NCBI RefSeq assembly: GCF_002154225.1
Contig: NZ_MTSE01000002.1
Span: 620,001 to 684,000 of the forward strand
Direction of reading: 5' to 3'
DNA length: 64,000 nucleotides
From: Hymenobacter crusticola
GTDB lineage: Bacteria; Bacteroidota; Bacteroidia; Cytophagales; Hymenobacteraceae
Positions 1-9,157 of this stretch are shown here, in pieces; within the stretch, counting starts at the first letter, position 1, and each line of letters begins with the position of its first letter. Position numbers and translations under genes: made by a program. Under the pieces are notes generated by a model. That model did no database searches. It was given only the letters and a program-made list of their open reading frames with translations, and had not been told where the DNA came from.

Positions 1-1
1 C

Positions 2-436
2 AAGAATATTGAAGTGTCGTTCTTGCTACACTGGCGCAAGGATTCGTACACCAGTAACCTGAGCCGCTCGCTACAGGATGAAGGTGGCACTACCAAAGAT
101 TGGAGCGCCGATGGTGATGGCGACGGCGTCGTAAATGGCCAGCAGCGGCTGGGCTCGTCCGCCCGTGAGTACATTCAGAACAGCGGCTACGTGCGTTTGC
201 GCGAAGCTAGTATTTACTACTCGGTGCCCGCGAGCATCCGAACTAGCTTGTTCAAAGACTATGTGCGCAACATTCGGATTGGCGTGTCGGGCAACAACTT
301 GCTGACTTGGACTGACTATGTAGGCTATGATCCGGAGGTATCAAACTTTGGAGCAACATCCAATTTCGCTCAGGTGGACGTGAGTAGTTTTCCAAACACA
401 CGGCGCATCTTCTTCCACCTGAACTTCGATTTTTAA
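2..436 (+). CDS. SusC/RagA-family TonB-linked outer membrane protein, C-terminal fragment
   Basis: Only the last 144 codons are inside the window; the reading frame is open to the left edge, so the GTG at 14 is not a real start. The segment carries features of the C-terminal beta-barrel of SusC-type transporters: a YVRLREASIYYSVP stretch, then GVSGNNLLTWTDYVGYDPEV, the usual late-barrel 'N-L-T-YxGxDPE' motif, and an aromatic C-terminus ending in F-D-F, typical for outer-membrane insertion. SusC proteins import nutrients through the outer membrane with energy from TonB. The SusD partner starts 21 bases downstream. Substrate cannot be inferred from this fragment. Confidence 0.93.
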   Translation, partial: KNIEVSFLLHWRKDSYTSNLSRSLQDEGGTTKDWSADGDGDGVVNGQQRLGSSAREYIQNSGYVRLREASIYYSVPASIRTSLFKDYVRNIRIGVSGNNLLTWTDYVGYDPEVSNFGATSNFAQVDVSSFPNTRRIFFHLNFDF

Positions 437-457
437 ACCTGACTCGTTGCCTTCTCC

Positions 458-1870
458 ATGTATACTATATTCAAACATAACGCCCGCCCCTTATGGATGG
501 CGGGTATGCTGGTTGCGCTACTCGGCGTGAGCAGCTGCAGCCTAACCGAGATTGACCAAGTAACGGACCCCAACAATGCCAGCATCGAGAGTGTACTGGC
601 GAATGCTAGCCAAGCGCAACTCAATGCCCTCGCAGTAGGAGTAGAGGCTTCGCTCCGACTGGGTCATGCTAACAACAGCTCTTATAACCAAGTGGTAGGC
701 ACCCTAGGGCGGGAAGTAGTCATCCTGGCGCAGACGGAAAGCCGTTGGTATTTGGAACTCCAAGGCCGTCGTGGTAACAACACCATCGATGTACTGGATG
801 ACGGAGCGTATTACAACGGACAATACACCGATTTTGCGCGAGTCGGCCGTGCTGCCCGCGTTTTCCGGGCTTCAGCTGATGCCAGCGCCGTTGTGAATGC
901 CGAGCAGAAGAGTGGTGTTGCCGGTTTCACGCGTACCTACGAAGCTCTGAGCAAGCTGCATCTCCTCAATTTGCAAGGCGAGAACGGCATCCGGGTCGAT
1001 CTGGATAATATTCAAAAGCCCGGCAAGTTCGTTTCTCAAGAGGAGGCTTTGACGAACATTCGCCAGCAACTTGATCAAGCGGATCAGGACCTAGCTAGCG
1101 CAGGAGCCGCCTTTGCTTTCCCGCTCTCAAGTGGATACGCAGGCTTCAACACTCCTGCCACTTTTCGTCGCTTCAATCGGGCTTTGGCGGCTCGGGTAGC
1201 TCTTTATCAAAAAGACTATGCGGGTGCACTGGCTGCGCTTAACGCTTCGTTCTACGACCGCGCTGGTAGTCTAACGCTAGGTCCCAAGATTACCTTCAAT
1301 GCGGCCACTGCCGGTGATGTGGGCAACCCCTACTACCAAGTGCCCGATGGCAACCCAACCAACCTAGCCGCCGTGCCCGACAACTTTGTAACGGAAGCGG
1401 AAGCCGGTGATCTGCGCTTAGCCAAAGTGGGGCTGCGTACTACGCCTCGAACCCTAGGTGGTATTACTGGGACGTATGAGTCTCGTTTGTTCACGTCACA
1501 GAATGCTCCTCTCGACATCATCCGCAACGAAGAGCTGATCTTAATTGCTGCTGAAGCGCGCGTGGGCACGAACGACTTGACGGGGGCCCTAGCTGACATC
1601 AATGCTATCCGGACGCGGGCGGGAGGACTAGCCGCACGTACGGCTGCTTCATTCTCTGGTACGACCAGCTATATCGACGAAATTTTGCGGCAACGGCGCT
1701 ACTCGCTGTTCTACGAGGGGCACCGTTTGGTGGACCTAAGACGCTTAAACCGGCTTAATCCAAATCCGGCTCCTAACCAGACGTTGGCCTACACAGCACC
1801 TCCCTTTAAACTGTTTGACCGCTTAGAGCGCCCTGCTGCTGAGAAGCAGTGGGACATTGCCAATCCGTAA
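458..1870 (+). CDS. SusD/RagB-family outer membrane lipoprotein
   Basis: 470 residues, the usual SusD size. The N-terminus has a positively charged start, a hydrophobic segment and a lipobox ending VSSC with the lipidated Cys near residue 27. Alpha-helical TPR-like SusD features follow: an AALAARVALYQKDYAGALAA segment (about 245-265), and near the C-terminus RNEELILIAAEA and ADINAIRTRAG, then the FYEGHRLVDLRRL signature that SusD families share. SusD proteins sit on the cell surface as the lid of the SusC barrel and bind the nutrient. Co-transcribed with the upstream susC (21-base gap). No carbohydrate-active enzyme is adjacent, so the substrate is unknown. Confidence 0.94.
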   Translation: MYTIFKHNARPLWMAGMLVALLGVSSCSLTEIDQVTDPNNASIESVLANASQAQLNALAVGVEASLRLGHANNSSYNQVVGTLGREVVILAQTESRWYLELQGRRGNNTIDVLDDGAYYNGQYTDFARVGRAARVFRASADASAVVNAEQKSGVAGFTRTYEALSKLHLLNLQGENGIRVDLDNIQKPGKFVSQEEALTNIRQQLDQADQDLASAGAAFAFPLSSGYAGFNTPATFRRFNRALAARVALYQKDYAGALAALNASFYDRAGSLTLGPKITFNAATAGDVGNPYYQVPDGNPTNLAAVPDNFVTEAEAGDLRLAKVGLRTTPRTLGGITGTYESRLFTSQNAPLDIIRNEELILIAAEARVGTNDLTGALADINAIRTRAGGLAARTAASFSGTTSYIDEILRQRRYSLFYEGHRLVDLRRLNRLNPNPAPNQTLAYTAPPFKLFDRLERPAAEKQWDIANP

Positions 1871-1880
1871 GCTGGCGTAA

Positions 1881-1933
1881 TTACCACCACAAAAAAGGCC
1901 CCTTGCTGCACAGTAAGGGGCTTTTTTGTGGTA
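1881..1933. terminator. bidirectional terminator between susD and prfB
   Basis: Inverted repeat with AAAAAAGGCCCCTT on the left and AAGGGGCTTTTTT on the right, extended by TTACCA/TGGTAA flanks. It has an A-run before and a T-run after the GC stem, so it can stop transcripts from both convergent genes. Confidence 0.85.
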
Positions 1934-1952
1934 AGTAAATGATGAAAGGTAC

Positions 1953-3030
1953 CTAGCTTTCCATCAGAAAGCCCTTAATGTATTCGTCTAAGTCACCGTC
2001 CAGCACATTTTGCACGTCGGTGCGCTCAATACCAGTACGTAGGTCTTTGATGAGCTTATAGGGGTGCAGCACATAGTTGCGGATCTGCGAGCCGAAGTCA
2101 ATGCGTTTCTTGCCGGCTTCTACCTTGTCGCGCTCCGCATTGCGCTTGTCTAGCTCTAGCTGGTAGAGGCGCGATTTCAACATCCGTAGTGCGTGCTCCT
2201 TGTTCATGAGCTGGCTCCGCTCAATTTGACACTCGATAACGATACCGGAAGGAGCATGCTTAAGACGTACGGCGGTTTCTACCTTGTTCACGTTCTGGCC
2301 ACCTGCGCCGCCCGAACGAAAGGTGTCCCACGAGATATCAGCAGGATTGATTTGGATGTTAATGGTATCATCAACCACCGGATACGCAAACACCGAGGCG
2401 AACGAGGTATGACGCCGGCCGCTGGAATCGAAGGGGGAGATGCGCACGAGGCGGTGCACTCCGATTTCACTTTTCAGGTAACCATATGCGAAGTCGCCGT
2501 CAATTTCCAAGGAGGCTGACTTGATACCGGCACCCTCGCCAGGCTGGTAGCTGACTTGCTTCACCGCAAAGCCATGCTTCTCGCCCCACATGATGTACAT
2601 GCGCATGAGCATCTCGGCCCAGTCCTGGCTTTCTGTGCCGCCAGCGCCGGGGTTGATATCGATGATGGCAGAAAGCTGATCTTCCTCATCCGAAAGCATG
2701 CGTTTGAACTCGAGCTGCTCGACGGCCTTTTGCGCCGTAGCAAACTCTTGCTGCATTTCTTGCTCGCCAACGTCACCTTCGCGGTAAAAGTCGTAGAGCA
2801 CTTCCACGTCGCCGACCGTCTTTTCTACGGCTTCGTAGTCGTCCGTCCAGACCTTGATGGATTTGATTTCCTTGAGCACTTCCTCAGCCCTTTTGGAATC
2901 ATCCCAAAAGTCGGGGGCCGTGGTTTGCTTTTCAACTTCTATGATCTGCTCTTTTCGATTATCGTAGTCAAAGATACCTCCTCAGAGCCTCAGCGCGGCC
3001 CTTCAATTCCTTCACCTGATCTTGCGTCAT
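1953..3030 (-). CDS. prfB: peptide chain release factor 2, made by programmed +1 frameshift
   Basis: Recognises UGA/UAA stop codons and triggers peptide release. The gene is in two frames: ATG at 3030 gives 20 codons (M-T-Q-D-Q-V to R-R-Y-L) ending at an in-frame TGA at 2970-2968; shifting +1 there continues as D-Y-D-N-R-K into the main 338-residue frame, giving about 358 residues, close to the 365 of E. coli RF2. The RF2 stop-codon reading motif S-P-F ([16 protein letters not shown]) and the catalytic GGQ ([13 protein letters not shown]) are both present. Annotators using a simple frame would start wrongly at 2879. Convergent with susD; followed by a terminator. Confidence 0.96.
2968..2982 (-). 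promoter_or_regulatory. prfB: prfB programmed frameshift site
   Basis: Read on the minus strand the site is AGGAGG TAT CTT TGA followed by C. It is the classic RF2 autoregulatory arrangement: an internal Shine-Dalgarno hexamer three bases before a slippery CTT codon, then an in-frame UGA in the weak UGA-C context. When RF2 is scarce the ribosome pauses and slips +1 to make more RF2. It is one of very few perfect Shine-Dalgarno hexamers in a window where genes generally lack them. Confidence 0.96.
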
Positions 3031-3205
3031 GGGGAATATTAAATGTGGATGTTAAATAGGTAAGTGGTAAAGGTCGGGACGGAAATCGTAAAAGCGAGAG
3101 ATTCCGCCGAAGACAACTAGATCTTACCGTACTGTTTACGTGAAAAAGCAGATGGAGCTAGGTTATTAGTCCGCTTAATAGCCAGTTGCTCCACGCCAAA
3201 AAGAA

Positions 3206-3227
3206 CAGCCAACCCTAGGGTTGGCTG
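3206..3227 (-). terminator. terminator after ilvE
   Basis: A perfect 22-base palindrome, CAGCCAACCCT/AGGGTTGGCTG, 40 bases past the ilvE stop. On the minus strand it is followed by TTCTTTTT. Confidence 0.8.
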
Positions 3228-3267
3228 CTGTAATGAGAAGGACTAAGTCAGAACTTCAACAAGCTTC

Positions 3268-4332
3268 TTAAACGGATACCACCCAATTGTGAGCATCCGG
3301 CGCAACACCCAGGCGGATATCGTTGAGAGCTTGCAACACACGCTGAGCGAAAGAATCGGGCTTCAATTCTGGCAGCGAGTAATCCTGGTCTTGGTGCCCA
3401 ATGACGGTGATGGGCGAAATCGTAACGGCCGTACCAATACCGAAAGCCTCGGCCAGTGTACCGTTCTGGAGGGCTTCCAGCACTTCGGCCGCTGCCACTT
3501 TCCGCTCTTCAACGGGCATGCCCCAGTCGCGAGCGAGTTGCAGCACGCTGCGCCGGGTGATGCCATCCAGGATGGAGGTGCTAAGCGCTGGCGTAACGAG
3601 CTTACCGTCCAAGATGAACGCTACGTTCATCGTGCCCGACTCTTCAATGAAGCGGTGCTGAGAAGCATCCGTCCAGAGCAGCTGATGGTAGCCAGCATCT
3701 TGGGCTAGCTTGGTAGGGTAGAGGGCCGCGCCGTAGTTGCCGGCGTTCTTTGCGTAGCCAGCGCCGCCTTCTGCCGAGCGCACATATTTCTCTTCAAAAC
3801 GTACGCGCAGTGGCTTGCCAAAGAAAGCACCAACCGGGCAGGTAATGATGGCGAAGCGGTACGTATCGGAAGGCCGCACGCCGAGCATGCCATCGGTGGC
3901 AAACATGAAAGGCCGAATGTACAAAGACGTGTTCGGGGCGTTCGGTACCCATGCGGCATCCAAGCGCACGAGTTGCTTTAGGCCCTGAATAAATAGCTCC
4001 TCTGGCACGGCCGGCATGCACATCCGGTCGGCTGAAGCGTTCATGCGCGCAATGTTATCGTAGGGGCGGAAAAGGGTGATGTCGCCTTGCTCGTTTTTGT
4101 ATGCTTTTAGCCCTTCGAAAATAGCCTGACCGTAATGTAGAGCAGAGTTGGCGGGGCTAACGGTGAAGTCGCCGTAAGGCAGAATCTGGGGATTTTGCCA
4201 TTCGCCGTTTTTGTAATCAACCACAAACATGTGGTCAGAGAAGTGTTTACCAAACTCCAAGTTATTGGTATCTAACTCGGCGAGCCGCGAAGCGGTCGTC
4301 GTCTGGGTCGGGATGGCTAGGGTGTCAAGCAT
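3268..4332 (-). CDS. ilvE: branched-chain amino acid aminotransferase
   Basis: PLP-dependent fold-type IV transaminase that interconverts leucine, isoleucine and valine with their 2-oxo acids in the cytosol. 354 residues, the size of the BCAT group II (eukaryote-like) family. Visible family features: SALHYGQAIFEGLKAY (about 60-75), SLYIRPFMFATDG, the lysine region GGAGYAKNAGNYGAAL (PLP Schiff-base lysine in AKNAGNY), the EESGTMNVAFI glutamate motif, and ILDGITRRSVLQLARDWG. Stands alone, with its own palindromic terminator, and about 0.24 kb of non-coding sequence before prfB. Confidence 0.95.
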   Translation of the reverse strand: MLDTLAIPTQTTTASRLAELDTNNLEFGKHFSDHMFVVDYKNGEWQNPQILPYGDFTVSPANSALHYGQAIFEGLKAYKNEQGDITLFRPYDNIARMNASADRMCMPAVPEELFIQGLKQLVRLDAAWVPNAPNTSLYIRPFMFATDGMLGVRPSDTYRFAIITCPVGAFFGKPLRVRFEEKYVRSAEGGAGYAKNAGNYGAALYPTKLAQDAGYHQLLWTDASQHRFIEESGTMNVAFILDGKLVTPALSTSILDGITRRSVLQLARDWGMPVEERKVAAAEVLEALQNGTLAEAFGIGTAVTISPITVIGHQDQDYSLPELKPDSFAQRVLQALNDIRLGVAPDAHNWVVSV

Positions 4333-4407
4333 AACAGTGAATCGTGAAATGAGGCTGGGTAAGCGGAAGAGGACCGTAAGTTAGGAACCTAGGTAAGCGT
4401 TGCCTAA

Positions 4408-4956
4408 TTACAGGCGTGGTTTCCAAGTAACTTCTTCCGCGCCCAAATCGTGCGCCATTTGGCGGCTAAGTACAAACAGGTAGTCAGACAAGCGGTTTAG
4501 GTAAACAACCACTAGCTCGGCTACAAATGAGGCTTCTTGCAGGCCGATGACCAGCCGCTCGGCCCGGCGGCATACGCAGCGCGCTACGTGCGCAAAGGAA
4601 ACGGAAGGATGGCCGCCCGGCAGCACGAACATGCGCAACTCCGGCAAGTGTTCGTTCATAGCATCCATCTCCTGTTCCAGCAGCGTTACGTCTTCGGCGT
4701 GTAAGTCAGGGATTTTCATCCGGGATTTCTCCGGATCAGAAGCCAGCGAAGAGCCGATTGTGAACAGGCGGTCCTGAATCTCTTTGAGCAAGCCACGGCG
4801 CGGCGCATTTACATCCTGGTCGCGGAGCAGACCAATGTAGGAGTTAAGCTCATCTACGGTGCCGTAGCAATCTATACGCAAGTCCGATTTCGGCACCCGC
4901 GTACCACCGATCAGAGACGTCAGTCCTTGGTCGCCGGTTTTGGTGTAAATTTTCAT
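4408..4956 (-). CDS. PduO-type cob(I)alamin adenosyltransferase
   Basis: Transfers the adenosyl group of ATP to cob(I)alamin to make adenosylcobalamin (or acts on cob(I)yrinic acid a,c-diamide). Family features are the N-terminal KIYTKTGDQGLTSL with ATP-binding residues, CYGTVDELNSYIGLLRD, and the C-terminal RAERLVIGL and YLNRLSDYLFVLSRQMA motifs. I chose the ATG at 4956 (182 residues), which leaves M-K-I-Y-T-K at the N-terminus as in homologues; a TTG at 4971 would add only five residues. Separated from the upstream ABC ATPase gene by a long inverted repeat. Confidence 0.93.
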   Translation of the reverse strand: MKIYTKTGDQGLTSLIGGTRVPKSDLRIDCYGTVDELNSYIGLLRDQDVNAPRRGLLKEIQDRLFTIGSSLASDPEKSRMKIPDLHAEDVTLLEQEMDAMNEHLPELRMFVLPGGHPSVSFAHVARCVCRRAERLVIGLQEASFVAELVVVYLNRLSDYLFVLSRQMAHDLGAEEVTWKPRL

Positions 4957-5047
4957 CTTCTCATTTATCAATTAACATCTACCATCCAACAATCACCATC
5001 GATAGTACTGCTGTGATTGTTAAAGGTTAATGGATAATCGTTAAATG
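4957..5047. repeat. imperfect inverted repeat between ABC ATPase and PduO genes
   Basis: The spacer is almost wholly an imperfect palindrome: TCATTTATCAATTAACATC...CCAACAATCACC on the left and GTGATTGTTAAAGGTTAATGGATAATCG on the right, around a short GC-containing centre. Arms are made of degenerate ATTAACAATTATC-like units. It fits the family of inter-gene inverted repeats noted elsewhere in this window (10051, 12033, 17001, 43296). It could form a long mRNA hairpin. Confidence 0.6.
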
Positions 5048-5048
5048 C

Positions 5049-5774
5049 CTAGGAGGTGGTTGCTAAATGGCCGTGCGTGGCGATATCCGTGTTCACCATG
5101 TCTGACTCTACCAACCCGTCGCGCAGGCGCACGATGCGGTGCGAGTAGCGCGCAATATCTTCTTCGTGGGTCACCATGATGATGGTGTTGCCTTTGGCGT
5201 ATAAGGCCTCAAACAAATCCATAATCTCATAGCTAGTTTTGGTATCGAGGTTACCAGTTGGTTCGTCGGCGAGGATGATGCTAGGGTTGTTGACTAGGGC
5301 ACGGGCAATGGCAACACGCTGCCGCTGTCCGCCCGACAGCTCATTGGGGCGGTGCTTGGCGCGCTCAGCCAAGCCCACACTACGCAGCGATTCCATGGCA
5401 ATAGCTTCCCGCTCACTTTTGCCATAGCCCGCGTAAATAAGGGGCAACGCTACGTTGTCGAGCGAAGTAGCACGAGGCAGCAGGTTGAACGTCTGAAAAA
5501 CAAAGCCGATTTCCTTGTTCCGAACCTCGGCCAGCTGATTATCCGACATGCGGCTTACATCTTGCCCACTCAATACGTACTGTCCGGCGGTAGGCGTATC
5601 TAGGCAGCCCACAATGTTCATTAGCGTCGACTTACCCGACCCCGACGGACCCATGAAGGCCACGTACTCGCCACGTTGGATGCTGATGGTGACCGAACGC
5701 AGCGCTTGGATGGTTTCGGTTCCCATTTGGTAAACCTTCGAGATGCCGGTAGTTTCGATAACAGGTTGCTGCAT
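5049..5774 (-). CDS. ABC transporter ATP-binding protein, LolD/MacB-like
   Basis: 241-residue cytoplasmic ATPase subunit. Walker [10 protein letters not shown] (about 42-50), Q-loop [16 protein letters not shown] signature [15 protein letters not shown] (about 145-159), Walker [14 protein letters not shown], and the H-loop MVTHEEDIA. The GNLDT ending and overall pattern place it in the LolD/MacB/FtsE group that powers MacB-type permeases (lipoprotein release, export). No such permease is adjacent; the gene lies 8 bases after a large membrane-TPR gene and is probably translated from the same mRNA. Its true permease partner is unknown from this sequence. Confidence 0.92.
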   Translation of the reverse strand: MQQPVIETTGISKVYQMGTETIQALRSVTISIQRGEYVAFMGPSGSGKSTLMNIVGCLDTPTAGQYVLSGQDVSRMSDNQLAEVRNKEIGFVFQTFNLLPRATSLDNVALPLIYAGYGKSEREAIAMESLRSVGLAERAKHRPNELSGGQRQRVAIARALVNNPSIILADEPTGNLDTKTSYEIMDLFEALYAKGNTIIMVTHEEDIARYSHRIVRLRDGLVESDMVNTDIATHGHLATTS

Positions 5775-5782
5775 GGCCAGAG

Positions 5783-8700
5783 CTATTTCCAGGGAGCAGT
5801 TTCGGTAAGCTGCGCGGCATGGCGCGCCTCAAACTGCTGGCGAAAGGTAGCGTATTCTGCAGGGGAAAGCAACGTGCGTAGCTCCTCTAATGGCGCTGCT
5901 GCGTAGTCACCTAAGCCGGCTGGAATGGTCGCCATTGTGTAGGCTTTTAGCAACGCTACAGACTGAGGATTAGCTAGTAGTGCTTGTTGAAGTAAATTGT
6001 ATGTCGCGGTGAAGTTCCGCTGGGACGTATAGAAGGTCGCTGCCGCTAGCACGGCTGGTTCCAGATACGGGGCTTCGCGGCCGATTTGCGCGTATAAGCG
6101 GGCTGCCTTGGCCGGTTGGCGCTGCAGTTGCGCTAGCTCGGCTTGGTAATACCACCGGTACGCCTGATCTGGAATGGCGAAATAAGCGGCCTGTACCAGT
6201 TGCTGCAACTCAGCTAGGTTTTTCTCTTGGCTGTACAGTTGGCCCCGTACTACGTTCCAGTTGGAAGCAGCCTGGGTTTTGTCGGTAACAGGCGGCGCGT
6301 ACCGCTGAATAGCCTCGCGGGCCTCTGGTAGCTGCCCGACCTGGATGGCACGTGGTACTTGCGCGAGCAACGCGGCTTGCCGCGCGGTTGGGTTGCGCAA
6401 CGCAGCTGCCTGAATGATTAAGCTTTCCGGATACAAAGCTGCACCTCGAACCACCAAGTATTGCGCCCGCACAGAATCGGACGCTAGCCGGTAGTCGCGG
6501 TTGAAATCAGTGGCCAATGCTTGCTGCAACGCACGAAGTGGCCGGGTGATGAGTGGGTCTTTCGCCTGACTAACCCGCTGCACCGAAGCGCGCGCAGAAT
6601 CAAGCTGCCCATTAAGGGCAAACGCATAAGCGCGGGGAAGAGCGGCTTCTGCGTAACCACCTTGTTCCGCTACGGCTAAGCGTGCGGCAGCGGAGCTGTA
6701 AAGCTGCTGGTCGAGCAGCCACATGCCCCATACATTATGGTAATAGGCGGCTTCCGGGCTATTTCCTCCGGTAAGCGGCAACAGCGTGTTTTGGGCCGCT
6801 ACAGCGTGGCCGCCATAGTGTTGGAGCAAGGCTCGTAAAAAGGTAAGCTGCTCGAAGTAGGCCGTGTTGCCGGGCCGTTGTGCCAATTGCCCTAGGGTGG
6901 AAAGCAAACTCGTATCGCGACGGCCAATGCTATTTAGCGCTAGGTGGTAAACCTTGGCAAAGGTAGCCGGCGCTAAGTCTTGTTCAGGTGATGAAGCCGG
7001 TACCTTTGGCGTCGATTTACGGGTGAGTTGTGCTAATAACAATTCATTGACTTGTAGCGCAACAGCGTCATCCGCAGTAGGCTGGGCCGCCACCAATTCC
7101 TGCGCGGCTTTCCATTGCTGGTGCTGCATGAGAAAAGCTAGCTTGTTTGCCCGCAACACGGCATTGTTAGGCGCTAAGGCGGCAGCTCGCGCTTGGTAAG
7201 TCACGACCGAATCGGTGAGTGTAGAGCGTGTGTAGAGCTGAGCTAGGTCGCTGGCGATGAAGGCGCTGCCCGGGTGTGCTTTCAACCCTTCACGCAACAC
7301 TTGCAGCCGATCAAAGAAGTCGCGCTGATCGGTGTACAGCGCTGCTAAACGTAACGATACTTTCTCGGAAGGCCGGCGGCTAAGAGCGCGCCGCAAGGCA
7401 TTGATTTCGTTTTGGCGCTGCGCTCGAAAGCGGTAGAGTGCCGCCCGGCCAAAGCTAGCTTTGCGATTATAGCGGTCAAGCACATCGCTTTCGGCGTAGT
7501 AGCGCTCGGCTAGGAGAGCTAGGGCATCTGTCTGCGGTTGTAGCTCGCTTTGGAGGCGGGTTAGGTCACCAATGTTATTGTAATAGCCAGCTTGTACCTG
7601 ATCGAGCACGAAGAAATTGTTGCGCACCTCTACGGCAATCAGTGCCCCGAGCCCAAACACGTAAACGGCATAGAACGGTACGCGTCGTGGTTCGTACACA
7701 ACCCGATACACCCGCAGACGCTGCTTGATAAGTGGGGTGAAGTTGAGCAGAACGTAGATCAAAAAGCCTACGCCGCCCGTGAGAAAAGCTAGCCCCACAA
7801 AATCGCGGGCAGCTGCTAGCAGCGGATCATTGGCGGTGGCAAGAGCATATCCTAGCGCGCCCGCTGCCAACGCCACCAAAACGAGGTAGAGGTGCGATGC
7901 GACGGGCCAGTAAGGCAGCCAATCGTTGTAAGTAGCGGCGCGGCGGTGCAAACCAAGCCAGCCTACCACAACAGCGGGCAGAAGCAATACCAAAGGGTCG
8001 AGCCGCAGCCCGGCAAGCAGGAGTACTTCGCCTTCGTTGAGATAATAAAACAGCAGGATGCCTAGATACAGTCCGCTGGCCAGCAAGAAGGGCCACAGAC
8101 CGAATCGGCTGTTAGGGTTTTCTGCTTGCGTATTAAACCACAACAAGCCGTAGATATTCTCGAAGCACACCCACAGCGTGAGTAGGCCCACAACGGCGGC
8201 TCCTCCGGCGGTGAAATAGCTTGCTAGGTGCAACGCTACAAAGGACGCCGAATATTCGCTGCGCCACAAAAGCAAGGCGCTGATAGCAACTACAAGCGTT
8301 GCAAAGGTTACTAAACGCAGCCGGAAAGAAGCTTGCGGCCAAAATGCGTGAAATGCATAGGCTGGCAGCCCCAATGCTAGTAGTGTAGCGATGAGGAAAT
8401 ACTGTTTGCTCGTATCGAAAACGCCGAGTGAGTCAGCGTTGAGCGACATCAGCAGAAAGATGAGCAAGCCCATGGCTACGACAAAGGGCGTGCGGGCAAG
8501 CGTGCTTACTACAGCTAGGTAGTATACCAAACAGATAGCCAGCAGACTAAGCAGGATGCCTGCTGCCACGGGCTGCACATAGGGGCCGGCTACATCATAC
8601 GTCTGCGTGACCAGATAGCCGTTGACCCGGACCGGTAACTCAGCCAAGCCGACGCGTACGGGCGAAAGGGTGGTCGGAACCGGCGTGAGTTGCGCCACTG

Positions 8701-8848
8701 GCTCAACGGGGAACGTATGGTCGTCGCCGGTGAAATAGTAGTAACAAGCTAAGGCCAGTGCGATGCTAGCTATCAAGCCTAGCAGCAGTAGCCAAGGGCT
8801 GCGTCGACGTACCGTGTAGTCGACGGGGGAGGGAGTCGGAAGCGCCAA
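5783..8848 (-). CDS. large membrane protein with C-terminal TPR-like repeats, unknown function
   Basis: 1021 residues, not assigned to a named family. The first 40 residues hold one membrane span, followed by a short extracytoplasmic stretch and roughly ten further hydrophobic spans up to about residue 410. The remainder (about 430-1021) is Ala/Leu/Tyr-rich helical sequence of TPR type, with repeated patterns such as [42 protein letters not shown] and [20 protein letters not shown]. The only start in the right place is TTG at 8848, three bases after the gatC stop, implying coupled translation. It is followed 8 bases later by an ABC ATPase gene. A role in envelope assembly is a guess from that pairing. 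Confidence 0.8.
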   Translation of the reverse strand: MALPTPSPVDYTVRRRSPWLLLLGLIASIALALACYYYFTGDDHTFPVEPVAQLTPVPTTLSPVRVGLAELPVRVNGYLVTQTYDVAGPYVQPVAAGILLSLLAICLVYYLAVVSTLARTPFVVAMGLLIFLLMSLNADSLGVFDTSKQYFLIATLLALGLPAYAFHAFWPQASFRLRLVTFATLVVAISALLLWRSEYSASFVALHLASYFTAGGAAVVGLLTLWVCFENIYGLLWFNTQAENPNSRFGLWPFLLASGLYLGILLFYYLNEGEVLLLAGLRLDPLVLLLPAVVVGWLGLHRRAATYNDWLPYWPVASHLYLVLVALAAGALGYALATANDPLLAAARDFVGLAFLTGGVGFLIYVLLNFTPLIKQRLRVYRVVYEPRRVPFYAVYVFGLGALIAVEVRNNFFVLDQVQAGYYNNIGDLTRLQSELQPQTDALALLAERYYAESDVLDRYNRKASFGRAALYRFRAQRQNEINALRRALSRRPSEKVSLRLAALYTDQRDFFDRLQVLREGLKAHPGSAFIASDLAQLYTRSTLTDSVVTYQARAAALAPNNAVLRANKLAFLMQHQQWKAAQELVAAQPTADDAVALQVNELLLAQLTRKSTPKVPASSPEQDLAPATFAKVYHLALNSIGRRDTSLLSTLGQLAQRPGNTAYFEQLTFLRALLQHYGGHAVAAQNTLLPLTGGNSPEAAYYHNVWGMWLLDQQLYSSAAARLAVAEQGGYAEAALPRAYAFALNGQLDSARASVQRVSQAKDPLITRPLRALQQALATDFNRDYRLASDSVRAQYLVVRGAALYPESLIIQAAALRNPTARQAALLAQVPRAIQVGQLPEAREAIQRYAPPVTDKTQAASNWNVVRGQLYSQEKNLAELQQLVQAAYFAIPDQAYRWYYQAELAQLQRQPAKAARLYAQIGREAPYLEPAVLAAATFYTSQRNFTATYNLLQQALLANPQSVALLKAYTMATIPAGLGDYAAAPLEELRTLLSPAEYATFRQQFEARHAAQLTETAPWK

Positions 8849-8851
8849 CGG

Positions 8852-9139
8852 CTAATCCAATACTTTAGGTACGCGGAAGTAATCAGAGTCTTTGCGTGGC
8901 GCGTTGCGCAGGCCTTCCTGGTGGCTCACGGTGTTTCTCGCTTCGTCGGGGCGCAGCACGTTGATTTCGTGTGATAAGTGCACCAGCGGCTCGACGTTGG
9001 TAGTATCGAGCTCACGGAGCTGCTCCACCCAATTCAGAATCTTGTTCAGCTCGCCAAGCATCTTCTGCTCTTTGGTTTCATCGAGTTCCAGGCGGGACAA
9101 GTGGGCAAGTTTGCGTAGGGTAGCTAGGTCGGTACTCAA
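8852..9139 (-). CDS. gatC: Asp-tRNA(Asn)/Glu-tRNA(Gln) amidotransferase subunit C
   Basis: 95 residues. GatC holds GatA and GatB together in the enzyme that converts mischarged Asp-tRNA(Asn) or Glu-tRNA(Gln) to the amidated form. Family pattern: LRKLAHLSRLELDE at the N-terminus, ILNWVEQLRELDTTNVEPL in the middle, LRPDEARNTVSHQEGLRNAP and the C-terminal DSDYFRVPKVL. The start is probably TTG at 9139; no ATG fits. gatA and gatB are not in this window. It is packed tightly with plsC upstream and the TPR membrane gene downstream. Confidence 0.93.
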   Translation of the reverse strand: MSTDLATLRKLAHLSRLELDETKEQKMLGELNKILNWVEQLRELDTTNVEPLVHLSHEINVLRPDEARNTVSHQEGLRNAPRKDSDYFRVPKVLD

Positions 9140-9157
9140 AGGAATAAAAATTAGTAG

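Noticed and set aside
2556-3059. 167-codon frame on the plus strand opposite prfB
   Set aside because: It is antisense to the conserved RF2 gene and its translation has no recognisable features; the RF2 reading with its frameshift explains the region.
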